From Platerodrilus igneus (Eukaryota > Arthropoda > Insecta > Coleoptera > Lycidae): DNA of 64,000 nucleotides. Each line of letters starts with the position of its first letter. Positions within the stretch are counted from its first letter, which is position 1. Where the stretch lies: assembly GCA_036346225.1 (NCBI GenBank), contig JARFIW010001082.1, forward strand, positions 3,286,001-3,350,000, given 5' to 3'. This document shows, one piece after another, positions 1-10,745 of this stretch. Made by a program: the position numbers and the translations under genes. Under the pieces are notes generated by a model that was not told the origin of the DNA, ran no database searches, and saw nothing but the letters and a program-made list of their open reading frames with translations.

Positions 1-264
1 CTGTCAATTAGAGATGTGTTGCGTGTATTTGGTGAGTGTTCCCGCGCTTACCCCATCCAACCCGATTCTATTTTTAGTTTTTTTTTTGCTGGAGGGCAAA
101 GGCGTTTTTTCTGGGTGTAGCCCACCTGTGCTGTATAGCAGTCACTGTAATTACGATGGTAGCTACGTTGTTAAGCTGACTTCTTCCTCCCATCAGTTGG
201 CAAGTTAAGTATCCTGACGCAGAGAGGTATGTGCCTTGTATTCTGTTATGCATGTCAAGGATTT
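1..264 (-). repeat. Copia LTR / 3' end fragment
   Basis: This stretch directly follows, in minus-strand sense, the end of a copia RNase H domain, so it should hold that element's 3' untranslated region and part of its LTR. It resembles 24610-24905: both share a GCGTGTAT...CGCTTACCC/CGTTTACCC...GATTCT...TTTTTAG series, then GGCAAGTTAAGTATCC or GTGCAAGTTAAATATCC, then a CTTTTGTGTATATCAAGG-like end. The two copies are clearly diverged. The LTR start is outside the window. Confidence 0.55.
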
Positions 265-765
265 TTATTTATCCACGGTGGATAGTGTAACACCAGTCCA
301 CCATACTTGTTGAACAGCTGGTTGCGCTGGTGCTTCTGGGTATAAATTTTTCGCAATTTGGATACAGCTTTGGTTATCTTCATGTATAGTTGTTATACCT
401 ATATCTATTCGTAGATCTTGCAAAATTTTTCTGATCCAAATAGCTTCGCATGCAGCTGCACAAACGACTATATATTCTAATTCAGCTGAGGACAATGTTC
501 CGGTTTGCTGTTTCTGCGAACTCCAACTGGCCGTAGACTAAACCTTAAACAAGTATCCAGTTGTGGATTTACTGTCGTTTTCCGTTCCCCAACTTGCATC
601 AGCAAAACCCTCCAATAATTCGTTGCTGCTGTTTCTTCTGTAAATCAATTTAACTTCTAATGTACCTTCAATGTACTTTAAATTGTTCCAGATTTCCAGA
701 GTTGGTTTGCTTTGGTGTCTACTTAAATAATTTACGGCAAAGTTTAGGTCTGATATTAATGTCAT
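265..765 (-). pseudogene. Copia retrotransposon RNase H domain (broken)
   Basis: Two open segments in the same sense (765-538 and 495-265) give the C-terminal RNase H of a Ty1/copia polyprotein. The first has the family's FADASWG stretch followed by STTGYLF; the second has SSAELEYI (family SxxEAEYxA) and EDNQSCI. In-frame stops near 540 and a shortened end after the EDNQS motif mark it as dead. RNase H degrades the RNA strand during reverse transcription. No copia RT or integrase is found upstream, so this is a 5'-truncated remnant lying 3' of the MYT1-family exons. Confidence 0.85.
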
Positions 766-1007
766 TTGGTGTATTACACAATACCTATTAATTCAAGTAT
801 ATGCTCATAAGCATGTTGTGATCAAAGTCTCACTATTAAATTTGTATGCCAATACCAAAATTGTCTATTTTCTATTATTTATTTATATGTGAAAAAAACT
901 TTTGTACAATTAGCTAGCTTTCTAGGTTCTGATTAAAATTTTTGTGCAAAGTAAAATATTCCAAAATGTTAAAAATAAATTTTAATATGTTGTTATAGAT
1001 AACTTAC

Positions 1008-1245
1008 CCATTATCTTTACTAGATCCTTTATCATGCTGAGCCATAGAGTGTTGAGGAGGAGGCATTGAATAGCAAGGACTTGGTGAATAACCTCCAGGA
1101 GGTGCAGGATATCCTGTTGTTGGCGGTCCAGGATATCCACCAGCGCACGAGTAACCTCCAGTAGAATAAGAATATGGATTGGATGGATAATCTGCAGGTA
1201 CGGGTGTCATACCATAACCAGGATGTGGGCTCACTGGTCCATAAC
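1008..1245 (-). CDS. MYT1/ST18-family gene, exon h (Pro/Gly/Tyr-rich)
   Basis: Internal coding exon of the minus-strand zinc-finger gene. The acceptor is TTAAAAG at 1252-1246 and the donor is GG|GTAAGT at 1008/1007. It accepts a 1-nt phase from the exon at 1299-1552 and leaves with 2 nt, so the reading frame continues beyond 1008. The peptide is low-complexity: repeated GGY, YPGPP, PAPPGGYSP and PPPQHSM, ending AQHDKGSSKDNG. This is a disordered transactivation-type tail, with no zinc finger here. Later exons are not visible; the copia remnant starts 240 bp further on. Confidence 0.85.
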
Positions 1246-1298
1246 CTTTTAAGAATTTTTATCATTAAAAAATAAATGTTTCAAATAAGGTAAAATAC

Positions 1299-1552
1299 CT
1301 GAAGGGTCTCTATAGGCATCCATGTAATGTGAACCTCCACTATCAGGAGTTGATTCTCTACTGTATCCAGATCCAGGTGCAAGAATTTGTCCAGCGAAGG
1401 TAGCAATTGGTCGAACTCCACTAAAATTAACGGGTTCGTTAGCGTTGGAAAAATCGACTGGTTCCGTTTGTTCGTCTCTAACTCTGATAAAACCCGGTGG
1501 TAGTGGTACTCCCTCAGCATGACCGTTTTGGTAATGTGGACTTGTGGCACTG
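1299..1552 (-). CDS. MYT1/ST18-family gene, exon g (EPVDFS repeat)
   Basis: Coding exon of 254 nt with acceptor ATTTACAG and donor TTCAG|GTATTT. It takes 2 nt from the exon at 16716-16861 and leaves 1 nt for 1245. The peptide begins SATSPHYQNGHAEG, then has the duplicated motif EPVDFSNANEPVNFSG and ends in a Ser/Gly/Tyr stretch. The motif pair looks like a short conserved linear interaction site; this is inference. The intron before this exon is about 15.2 kb and contains an antisense LTR retrotransposon. Confidence 0.87.
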
Positions 1553-3370
1553 CTGTAAATAATACAATGGCACCTTCAAGATAGTTGCTATCATTTCTGC
1601 CATCAAACTCAGGTACTCCTTTACAAACGTGCTTATTTAAATTTTTAAATGATATTGCAGTTTTGAAGAAAATAACGCTTCATGACTTTTAAGAAAAATA
1701 CCTTTAGGGAAGAAGAGTGTTCCAGGGATAAAAATTTTAAGCTTAGGATATTATTGTATGAAATAATTTATATACAGACTTTGAAAAGAAGTAGTAAACA
1801 TACTGTTTATTTGTAGCGGTTATTCATTAAGAGTTTCAACATGTAAGTATTTAAAGCAACATAGTAACTGTGAAAACTGCGGGAAAGATTTTCTGAATAG
1901 TTTAGTTCAATTTATTACAATTGTGCTAAAGGAAATGAGTTATGTAGATAAAACCTATATTAGTATAAAATTGAAATATAAACCTCCTAATCTGTGTAAT
2001 TCTATTTACTTATTGTTCTAATATTATTAGAATGTTGTAGGGTATACTTCACCTCCTTTCTATAATATCATTATTAGAAACTTTATTATAATTAATGTAG
2101 GACATATACGTCACTATAGTATAATTTGTATTTGTAGTGTAAAGGTATCAAATTTTGTAGTACCAGATTACTATTTACAGTAGATAGTCCGAATCTAGTA
2201 AGAAAGCTGCGTAAAAGTTGACTTAATTAACGTTCTGTCTAATTATAAATAATAAAATTTTTAAAAAAATTTTGTGCAATCGTAATTATAATTTTGGCAT
2301 AGCTACTAGGATTTTCAAAACAGAAATAGATCAGAGCATTAAAAAAATATCTTGAACTATGAATTGAAATTCGGGACTGCCTACAATCTAAGGAAAATTG
2401 GAAATCAATCTTTGGACGCACAAAATTGTGAGTACTGATTGTCCTTTCTCTTATTATATTATCTTATGCTAAAATATGAACTTTTATAATGTTTGAAAAT
2501 TGTAATTATTGAATTTCGTTCAATTTGATAGCTTTCTAAAATTGATAGTTAATGCAAACTGACATAGAAGACAACTGAATCTTTTAACAAAGTTAACAGC
2601 GATGTGTCCATAGTTCTACTTGATAAAGTTCAGCAACAATTTATTTATCTTTCAAAAGATAAAAATAAAAAAACGTCGTTTTTATGGAACGTTTAAACAT
2701 AATAAAAATGAGATTAAATCTAAAAATGAAGTCCAATTCTATAGATCAATTAAGTACAAAAATAAATAGAAGTAGTAACTGTTTTAATAACCATTACTTA
2801 TGAGGAACTAAGCAATTTGTATTGTTACAAAAAATGAAAAATATTGATGACGTACCATCGTACGTAAATCATGTTTGAATGATACAACAAATACATAATA
2901 AAAGTAATTCTAAACTGCATATTCAAAATAATAAAATTTAGAAACTTCAAAATTTCCAAACATCATAGTTTTGAGAGATCCAGATACAATAATCATATTG
3001 GATATAATTATCGTACACTTAATTTAAATGTAACTTCTTAATGTAATTCAATCTAGAAATATACAAAATGAGCCTAAATATCAAAAATTCCTAATTAATA
3101 ATTAGGTATTTGGAAAATCATGTTTTATCTCACAAATATTTTCATAAATCTACACATACATCTGAACCCATGTCTATTAGCTGTCAGCATACTTTTAAAA
3201 ACCTATTTTCAACATTATAAATACAATGCCTTTTAAAATTGAATCTAGTTCATCAATTTCTGGTACATTCTTTTAATAACGATTAAGAAATGAATTGAAA
3301 TTTTCTAATTTTTATATAAAATGCTTCCAAAATTATCAAACATAATAGTTTAATTCTCAAATTCTTCACC

Positions 3371-3372
<2 letters not shown>
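1553..3372. other. Intronic DNA, no feature recognised
   Basis: AT-rich sequence inside the large intron of the MYT1-family gene. No credible ORF, tandem repeat or element terminus was seen, apart from the (AC)n(AT)n microsatellite that begins at 3373. Confidence 0.6.
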
Positions 3373-3413
<41 letters not shown>

Positions 3414-3415
3414 CG

Positions 3416-3456
<41 letters not shown>
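3373..3456. repeat. Compound microsatellite (AC)n(AT)n
   Basis: An AC tract interrupted by two ACGC steps runs to about 3432 and changes into (AT)n up to 3456, directly against the TG start of the solo LTR at 3457. It is the left flank of the first TA-bounded repeat module. Confidence 0.95.
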
Positions 3457-4190
3457 TGCTATGATGAGAGGGTAGTTTAAGGGTAGATAACGTCATAGGG
3501 GTCGTAGGATAGATATAAATAATTTTAACTTTAAGAAAACCAAATAATTCCATCAATTATAGGAGTAAATCGACTATTTTACAAAAAGTTAATTGCAAGC
3601 ATACTGTATATAAAGTATATTTAATTTAATGCATAAGAAAGAAGCTCATTTTGCAATAATCAGTTACCATTTAGTTAAAATAGGAATATATACGTCTCAG
3701 AATACGCTTTAAGTTAAAGAATAGAACAAAGATAAGGTTTCAAATACATCAAGTTCCATCAAAATAAACATGTACTCAGTAAATATAAACAATCGGGAAT
3801 ACTAGCCATTAAATCACTTCATTAAAAATTTCAAACGCATGAATAAGTAAACGCATTCTAATACGTCATTATTAGAAAATAAAATACGTGACAAAATGCA
3901 TTTATTTCATCGGAATTTAACGTATTTTGTAACAAGCAATAAACACCAGACGGTTAATTATACGATAAGTCTTGGACTTTTAAACGACAAATATAAAATA
4001 CGTGACAGAATGAAAGCAATATTTGGAAATTCTAATAATATGCTGTGATATATTGAATGTCTACGTGCAAGATTGATGGTTGGGACAACAATTAAAACCA
4101 GGGAATTTGAGAATTACCAAGGTACTATAGATAGGCGGAAATTATCAGTAAATACGCGACGCGCACCAATTAAAACATTGATAGGAAGGG

Positions 4191-4235
4191 CTTATAAATA
4201 CAATGGAGAATGAATAAACGTTTAGTTCATCTCTA
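4191..4235 (+). promoter_or_regulatory. LTR core promoter (TATAAATA)
   Basis: GGGCTTATAAATAC at 4188-4201 is followed by an initiator-like GTTTAGTTC near 4219-4227. The mirror-image LTR has GGCCTATAAATACG and GAGTTAGTA at the matching place on the minus strand, which supports a conserved promoter. Confidence 0.5.
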
Positions 4236-5025
4236 ACAAGACACGAACCACGTCAATATAAAGTAGAAATTTACGTGACAGTATCAATTAGTGACAAGTT
4301 TATAATTTAGTATAAGTGAAAAATTGAAAATGCAAAATTTGTGCGACGAATAATAGCCGATCTACACATAGACGGCTCCAAACCGACATCTAAATCCAAA
4401 TCAATAACTAAATACATATCTAAATATATTTCTAAATTTACCTCTAAAAGGAAAATACAAAAATACGTCTGAAAATACGACTAAATAAACAAACGTAAGG
4501 ATACTCAAGATACTCAAACTTAATTCAGGAATTCGAGGGAGAACTACAGACAATCATTAATCCATAATTCTGGCCAATAAGCAAAACAAGTGTAGCAAGG
4601 GATGCTGACCACCGATACTCTGAGGCAATTCCAGTGAAAAGCAAAAAAACGCAGGTTAGAAATCTTAAATTTTTATTAACTAAAGACTGTTTCTATTTTA
4701 ATATTTTCGCTATATATCAAGTATCTGTAATGGTCGACAAAAAGGTGATTTAAAAATTTGAAAAACAAAGAAAGCATCTTAGAACGTTCGAAGGTACTTA
4801 AGAGTAATTAGAAAGATATTTTTGCTGGCTTTCAGGAAATTTAAATTTGGTGAATGTTAATATTTTTATTCAGGGGCTAATTATTTATTTGACATAAAAC
4901 TGTACATATTATCAATCATTATACTGCAATATTTGGGATTGCTTCATTTAAATTATTTTACACTCAGGTAATAGAAAGAAAGAGAGATTAAACAATCTGT
5001 ATTGTCGTGCAGTAAAGGATAGCAA

Positions 5026-5097
5026 TTTTAATGACACCCAACGTAAGGGCAATATCATATCAATTTTAATTGCGCACCAATCGTGGGGCTTGTAAGG
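5026..5097 (+). repeat. Two primer-binding-site-like units before an LTR end
   Basis: Two adjacent units read CAATTTTAATGACACCCAAC... and CAATTTTAATTGCGCACCAA, the second continuing TCGTGGGGCT. They resemble the tRNA-Lys type primer site of the intact element at 9337 (TGGCGCCCAACGGGGGCTC). They lie within the 3' end of the LTR rather than after it. Confidence 0.55.
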
Positions 5098-5109
5098 GGC
5101 ATTTCATAG

Positions 5110-5111
<2 letters not shown>

Positions 5112-5147
<36 letters not shown>
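5112..5147. repeat. (TA)n tract between LTR modules
   Basis: About 35 bp of AT dinucleotides, bordered on the left by the LTR end CATAGCA and on the right by ACAGGGTGTCCGGAAA, which looks like the terminus of a different small element filling 5147-5285. Confidence 0.9.
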
Positions 5148-5149
<2 letters not shown>

Positions 5150-5294
5150 GGTGTCCGGAAAATACGTGTACAACGTAAGAACAGAGATTCTTTGGCTCGA
5201 AATAGATCGATTTAGCCAACTCAAAAACGCGTCGATAGATTTTGACCATTTTTGGGGTCGTTATTACGTTCGTTATTAAAAGCAATATATATAT

Positions 5295-7101
5295 TGCTGT
5301 GTTAATGGTGCCCCTTGTTATTATATTAATATTTAGCCCCACGATTTGGGCGTACATAAAATGCTGTGTTATATTCCGCTCCTCGGCTTGGGCGTACATA
5401 AAATGCTGTGTTAATTGAGCCCCACGATTGGGTCGATCATAAAATGCTGTGATATACCCCTATATTAGGCCCCACAACTTGGTCGTGCATAAATGCTGTG
5501 ATACTTCACCAGCCCCTACGATGAGCGTCCTAAAATACTGTGTTATTTTCTTTATATTAATCAAGCACTTGTAAAAATGTTAATTTATAAATCTCTTTGC
5601 CTCAACTAGCTGATTCAATTAAATAAAGCAATTCTACAGTACACAGTATAATTATTAAATATTTACAACCTTTTTAAATATCTTCCCCTTTTTATATTAT
5701 TTACATCTGTCAGATTTTGAGAAAATGAAGCCTTCAAAACGAGCTTTTTATTGTATTGAGAGACGTTTTGAAACGTTTCAAGATGTCTATTGCCTTCAAT
5801 AAATTTATCAAAGAAACCCCGTTTTTGACGGCTCTTACATTTTTGAATTATTATTGAATTAAAACAGTTTACAAAAATAAATCATATCAAAATATCCAAC
5901 CTGGAGTGGTTCAGTAGCTTCTCTGCATCCCCAAGAGTTTTCGTGTCCAGTCTGAATGTTTTGAGTCGAATTTGAAAGTTGACATCCAACCAAAATACTA
6001 TCCAAACCGTTATTAATAAGTTTATTCCAATAAAAGGTTTTCCATCTCCGTAATTAATGAAACAGTAATAGAATATTTACCATGTGAGTGATTAATCTAA
6101 CAGGAAGTAATCTCCAGAGTCTTCCTGACTCGTATCCAAAACCGTATTCAAAATCATATCCAAAAGTCGTATCCAAGATCGTATCTAGACTTGTATCCAA
6201 GACTCGTACCCAAGATCGTACCCAAGAGCCCTGTTTTATTTATTTTTAGAAATTGTATAATTTCACTAAATCTGCTTTACTTACGTCTGTAGTAGAACGG
6301 ATCGCTTACACAATTTTTACACTCTTATAAAAATGATTATCACTTTACTTTTATTTAACTGTTTGCGTGAATAATTTAGCATTTTTAAGTATAGTGACTG
6401 CCCAGTTTCAAATGTATACTAACTCGTTGTTCAATTATTATCGTATTTATAGGCCTTGCCCCTTTGTTTGCGATTCGTTGATTCCACGTGTTGGGCGACA
6501 CCAATTGTCTTATCTCTTGTGTTATTTCGGACACTTTACCAATTGTGTAGTTTAATTACTTGGAAGAACGCTCAAGTTGTCACGTAATTCATTCACATAA
6601 CATCACATTTAATTCCGAAATCCCAGGAATTTTCGTTTATTAAATCACGTATTCTTGTTATTTGCTTTATTCTAATTTAAATAGAAATAAATTTGGTGTT
6701 AGTTTATTTCCTAGTTAAATTGGATTTTTGAACAAATGTACTACGTTTCTATCACGTACGCTTTTCAAATAATGCATAATTTAACCTGCGTAAATGATGA
6801 TATATTCAACGCATTTGTTGAATATTTATCTAGCAAATTCATATTGGTTTTCCGTTGATTTAATTTTTTACGCATTTCATTACATTTTTAAATCTTATAT
6901 TTGCTCGTAACTACTCTTGAATATGCGTTTAATCGCTTGTACTGTTATATACAGTGTGATCTCAACTAACAATATTTATAATGACCTATTTACTCTTCTA
7001 ATATCTGTAATTATGTGCTTTTGTTATTTGGGGTTTTCTTTTGTTTATTCTACGACCCCTATGACTTAACCTATCCCTAAATTAACCCTATAATTACAAC
7101 A
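5295..7101 (-). repeat. Solo LTR, family 1 copy B (inverted)
   Basis: An 1807 bp block between (TA)n tracts. In minus sense it starts TGTTGTAATTATAGGG, shares GTCATAGGGGTCGTAG with copy A, has the TATAAATA promoter at 6451-6444, and ends CACAGCA at 5295-5301. Its 3' end is a tandem array of five primer-site-like units (5302-5550). At 6125-6230 it has a degenerate ~13 bp tandem repeat of TCGTATCCAAGA type. It is non-coding. Confidence 0.62.
5302..5550 (-). repeat. Five-unit tandem array of LTR-end/primer-site units
   Basis: On the minus strand five units of about 42-65 bp each begin CACAGCATTTTATG (the first, outermost unit diverged to CACAGTATTTTAGG) and continue ACGCCCAA..CGTGGGGCT with a short AT spacer. 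CACAGCA is the 3' end of the intact LTR in this window, and ACGCCCAA..CGTGGGGCT matches a tRNA-Lys-type primer-binding site. The array therefore repeats an LTR-end plus primer-site unit. Spacing is irregular because the AT spacer varies. Confidence 0.75.
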
Positions 7102-7126
7102 ATATATATGTATATATTATACATAT

Positions 7127-7178
<52 letters not shown>
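7102..7178. repeat. (TA)n/(ATAC)n tract, insertion site of the LTR element
   Basis: A TA-rich microsatellite with ATAC variants abuts the 5' LTR at 7179. The same kind of sequence (ATATATATGTATATG) resumes after the 3' LTR at 14106. The flanking ATAT pair could be the 4-bp target duplication, but low complexity makes it uninformative. Confidence 0.9.
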
Positions 7179-7180
<2 letters not shown>

Positions 7181-9332
7181 CTCATATTTAGACCAGGGTA
7201 GAAAATTAAATAATCACATCAAATAATTTTAATCACCGAGTAGAAGCTTTGGGAAAAGGTACGCGTTATTAAAAAAAACCGTGAAGCATAAAAATTCATT
7301 CGTTTTATTAAAAATAAGAGATTTAAATTATTTATAAGACGCTTTATATAAAAGGAAGCAGTATTAGAAAACTTTACGTGTAATTTAATTATTCCTAGTA
7401 AAGAAACAAAGAGAAATTACGTGCAAAATTTATATTAATTAACCCTATTTTAAGTAACCGGTATTAAACAAAATGTACTGATAATAATTGAATATTTAAT
7501 TATGATTCACTAAAAATTAAAGGGTATTATTTTAATTGGAGTTAATTGAACCATTAGTAACATATAATATATATAAAAACTTGAAAAAACCGAATAAAAT
7601 GCAAATCGTAGAAGTGTTATTATGTTTGAACACCTGCGTATTTTTAGAAAGCTCATTCTGCGTAAATTTTGCAGATAACAAATGGTTTCAGAGAATGTTG
7701 GAGAAACCGTCGCTTATATTAACGGGAAGACTAGATACGGGGTTATTTAACCCAAATAACAGTCCATGTGGACTGAAATAATCGATAGTAAGGAATATCA
7801 ATTTGCACCAATAAGAACAGGGTAGATAGAGACAGATAATATGCGCAAGAACGAGACACATATAGTAAAAAGGCGTGAGTGGAGCAACGTTATGGGGTTG
7901 CGATTGGTTGAAAGTAAAAGGCAAAATTTGAGAGGTAAAAATAACATTTCTGTATAAAATTCAATTAGTTATTTCCAGACGTTGCGTGCCGTGTTGAAAT
8001 TTCTGAGATTTAACTGGGGCGAGTGCAAAATTCGTAACAATCGCATGCCGGGCTGCGGAATGGGAACATAGCAAGCGAAATTCTTTAGAATTGTCCGTTT
8101 TGGAGACTCGACCGACAGACAGGCTAACCTCTATATATACCCAGGTGAATATGAACAAGCTCTCTTAGATCTTCGACTTGATTCAACGCGTTAAACAGTG
8201 CTTTTTAGTTTTCCGGTTTTGATTAAATAATTTAAACAGTTGCTCGAATATTTTTGTGATAAAAAACAGTTTGTTCTTTACGTGCTACAATGAATGTACG
8301 TTAGTGCACTTAGAAAAGAAGATACAAGGTAATAAAGTTTAGTATCACTGTACCAATTGGTAAAATTTACAACGACAAATGAATACACAAAAGTAGGCAG
8401 TTTTGGCGTATATTGGTGAAAGTAGTATGAATTTCTTTGCTATTTTTCGGGGGTATTAATAATTAAATGGTGCATAAACGTGTCTGGATCCACAAAACAA
8501 GGTTCAGATATACACAGATGAGTTCCGGAAAAGCCCAGAAACAACTTTAAATAAATGGTGATGGAGAAAATTTTAAAAGCGTTGAGAATCAGAAGCCGTA
8601 AATATAACCCAGTTGGAATGGTGTAATTAACAAAGGGACGATGTACATTGAAGCTACGAGTGCAGTAACCTTCAGGTAAATTATACTATTTTGTTCGAAC
8701 TTTGATATTTTGGTGTGTGTTGAATAACTTTATAATTGATTTACTTAAAATGCATAGTAGTGAAATTGTACTAACAATAATATTTTAATTTTAAGGTGAA
8801 ATTTGCTTGTTTAAGTAGAAAGGGTATTTAGTATTGATGTTCTGGATTATGATGAAAATTTGGGTATGTCTTTGAGCTCAATTAGACGAACCTGGTTAAT
8901 TAACGTAAAGGGGTGGTAGATGCTCCCTTTGTACTCAGACTCCGGTCTGCATATATTGTTATAGTAATTAGTAGGCATCCTACAAGGACTTTAATTCTGG
9001 ATGCACATTAAAATGATAATAAATTTAATTTTGAAATTTTCTGATATTAAAATTTATGCTGAATTTTAATTTTGAAATTTTAATGTATTGTGAATATTGA
9101 TGTAAATAGAGTTGACGTTGATGTTTGTGGTAGGAAAGTGTTTGTGTTTTTTTATGAATGAGGATGAAAGTTATCTAGAGGAGCAGCCGAGGCGATTAAC
9201 AGAAGAAAGTCAATGGACCAACACAGTTAAGGTAATGAATAGCTTTTTGTAGGATTCACAGCATTCTTGACGCCCAATTCGTGAGGCTCGATTCGAAAAG
9301 CGGAGTACCCGGATTTTGTAGGTTTCACAGCA
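7179..9332 (+). repeat. 5' LTR, 2154 bp
   Basis: Begins TACTCATATTTAGACC and ends TTTCACAGCA. TATATATA near 8133 with CAAGCTC downstream is a plausible promoter and AATAAA at 8331 a plausible poly(A) signal. This would leave an unusually long (about 1 kb) U5. An 81-codon open frame at 7536-7781 is kept in both LTRs, but this follows from the LTRs being near-identical and is not evidence of selection. Near the end the LTR contains a second, degenerate LTR-end/primer-site unit (9250-9284). Confidence 0.93.
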
Positions 9333-9336
9333 TACA

Positions 9337-9356
9337 TGGCGCCCAACGGGGGCTCG
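9337..9356 (+). promoter_or_regulatory. Primer-binding site (tRNA-Lys-like)
   Basis: TGGCGCCCAACGGGGGCTC begins four bases after the LTR end CACAGCA. It matches the tRNA-Lys(1,2) type site used by several retroviruses and gypsy elements, with one base fewer in the G run. It would anneal the 3' end of the tRNA that primes minus-strand DNA synthesis. Confidence 0.7.
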
Positions 9357-9473
9357 AGTTCCAAATAAAATTTTTGTGATTTTATTCCAGGAAACTGGCG
9401 ATCTGAGAGAGAGAGTTTCTGTTTGTGTATAAATTTAAGAGTATTTTAGAGTGTGTGTCAGTGAGTAGAACGT

Positions 9474-10196
9474 ATGCAGAGAAAAGAGTGGTTAAGGAGT
9501 CAAGGAGTGGAAATTGGAAGTGACGATAGTGCATTGTGTGAGAAAAATTCGAAAATGGAAGAAGCTGCAGGCAGTAGAGATCAGTCGAGGACGGAATCAG
9601 GGGATCAAGGAAATGAGTTAATGATGAGAATGTTAGAGGAAATGCGATTAGCTAGGGAAGAATCCAATAGAAAATTAGAACAGCTAAGCGATGAATCTAA
9701 TAGAGCTAGAGAAGAATCGAATAGAGCGAGAGAGGAGTCCAACCAAAAATTAGAGCAAATAAGCGGGAAAATTGAACAAAATACTAAAGAATTTACAGAA
9801 TTTAAAGATAGTCTTACCGTGAAACTGGGGGAAGTTGAAAATAGGGTTGATAAAAATGAGCGTGATATTACAGGTCTTCGACAGGAAATGGGACATTTAA
9901 GGTCCGAAGTACGCATTTTTTGTGAAGAAGAGATTAATGTAAAAATGACTGAAGTAACGGACTCATGTAGGGATCAGTTAGGCAGGGTAGAACGCGAAGT
10001 TAGTAGTATTAAATACAACATGTCAAGTTTAACGGGGGATGGTCCCAGATTTTATACAGGTGGAGTATCATTGGACCAACACATGAAGTTTTATGGCGAT
10101 AACAGGGTAAATCCACAAATTTTTATTAATAGTGTACGAAATCTAGTGGGAAATTTATTTGACGAACAGACTAAACTGAATACGATAAAGGCATGA
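9474..10196 (+). CDS. Gag-like protein with coiled coil (C-terminally truncated)
   Basis: A 240-residue frame just downstream of the primer site. Residues ~45-170 are charged and helical with an AREESNRA/KLEQ repeat, a coiled coil typical of some gypsy-group Gag proteins. The start of a capsid-like part follows (PRFYTGG, MKFYGDNR, INSVRNLVG). It stops at NTIKA, far short of a full capsid, and no CCHC knuckle is found. The start codon at 9474 is the first ATG after the leader. Role: assembly of the particle in which reverse transcription occurs. The present copy should not make a full Gag. Confidence 0.75.
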   Translation: MQRKEWLRSQGVEIGSDDSALCEKNSKMEEAAGSRDQSRTESGDQGNELMMRMLEEMRLAREESNRKLEQLSDESNRAREESNRAREESNQKLEQISGKIEQNTKEFTEFKDSLTVKLGEVENRVDKNERDITGLRQEMGHLRSEVRIFCEEEINVKMTEVTDSCRDQLGRVEREVSSIKYNMSSLTGDGPRFYTGGVSLDQHMKFYGDNRVNPQIFINSVRNLVGNLFDEQTKLNTIKA

Positions 10197-10319
10197 GGGG
10201 GACAGCTAATACAGACACGGAACGAGTGGAAACGCCTAGGACATACGCTGAGGTGACGGCTAGACCAGGACCAAGTAGGGAAAACAGACCTGGACAGGAT
10301 TTTTAGAACGCGACAGACC

Positions 10320-10745
10320 ACTAGATTTCAGTGTAAATGTATATGAACATCCACGTGAATTTTTCAAAATTGAGGAGGAAGTAGAGCCAGAAACTGAGGA
10401 AAAATTATGTTTGCCAATTGTTAATATAGAAATTTTTGAGAATAATGTAGAAGTATTACTTGATACAGGGCAGAGGCGAGTTTAATATCGGAGGAATTCG
10501 TCAGCAAAATTAGGGATAAGGTTTGTGATAGAATTATGCCTATAAAGCGTAGCCATTTAGTAGCTCCAAATAAAAGAAGTTTGCTGTAGTAAATAGTGTT
10601 GTGGTGCTTAGGATAGATATAGGAGATTTAAGCTGTGAACAGGAGTTTGTAATTGTACCTGGACTGAAGTTTCAGAGCATTTTAGGTGTTGACTGTATGA
10701 TGAAGTTGGGGGTTTTGATAGATATGGAACGGAAGGTAATAAGGA
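10320..10745 (+). pseudogene. Retropepsin domain, frameshifted
   Basis: An open stretch from about 10320 has LPIVNIEIFE followed by EVLLDTG at about 10449-10470, the aspartic-protease active site. Directly afterwards an indel breaks the frame, and a downstream frame resumes at 10601 with the family's second element, ILGVDCMMKLGVLID. The same arrangement (LPI.....VDTG) occurs in the minus-strand remnant at 29.5 kb, so both belong to one gypsy clade. Confidence 0.8.

Larger units (their letters stand above)
3457..5111 (+). repeat. Solo LTR, family 1 copy A
   Basis: A 1655 bp block starting TGCTATGATGAGAGGG and ending CATTTCATAGCA, with (TA)n on both sides. It has no coding capacity. A core promoter, TATAAATA at 4193-4200, is followed about 25 bp on by GTTTAGTTC. 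Its first ~50 bp, including GTCATAGGGGTCGTAG, reappear inverted at the end of the block at 5295-7101. That block has the same promoter layout in the opposite sense, so the two are oppositely oriented copies of one LTR. Two primer-site-like units sit just before the 3' end (5026-5095). No internal domain or second LTR is attached, hence solo LTR; this is inference from structure. Confidence 0.65.

Noticed and set aside
5070..5399. Open frames through (TA)n giving IYIYIY peptides (also near 3.4, 22.8 and 26.0 kb)
   Set aside because: Microsatellite translation; TA repeats lack stops in some frames and have no coding meaning.
5302..5550. Regular repeats suggesting a CRISPR-like array
   Set aside because: Units are AT-spaced LTR-end/primer-site copies with irregular length in a eukaryotic genome; no unique spacers and no cas genes.
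7536..7781. 81-codon open frame present in both LTRs (also 12309-12554) as a gene
   Set aside because: Its conservation follows from the two LTRs being near-identical; composition is unlike a protein with known domains and it lies upstream of the LTR promoter box.
9605..9916. Minus-strand frame over the Gag coiled coil
   Set aside because: Ser/Leu-rich antisense shadow of a Glu/Lys-rich coiled coil.
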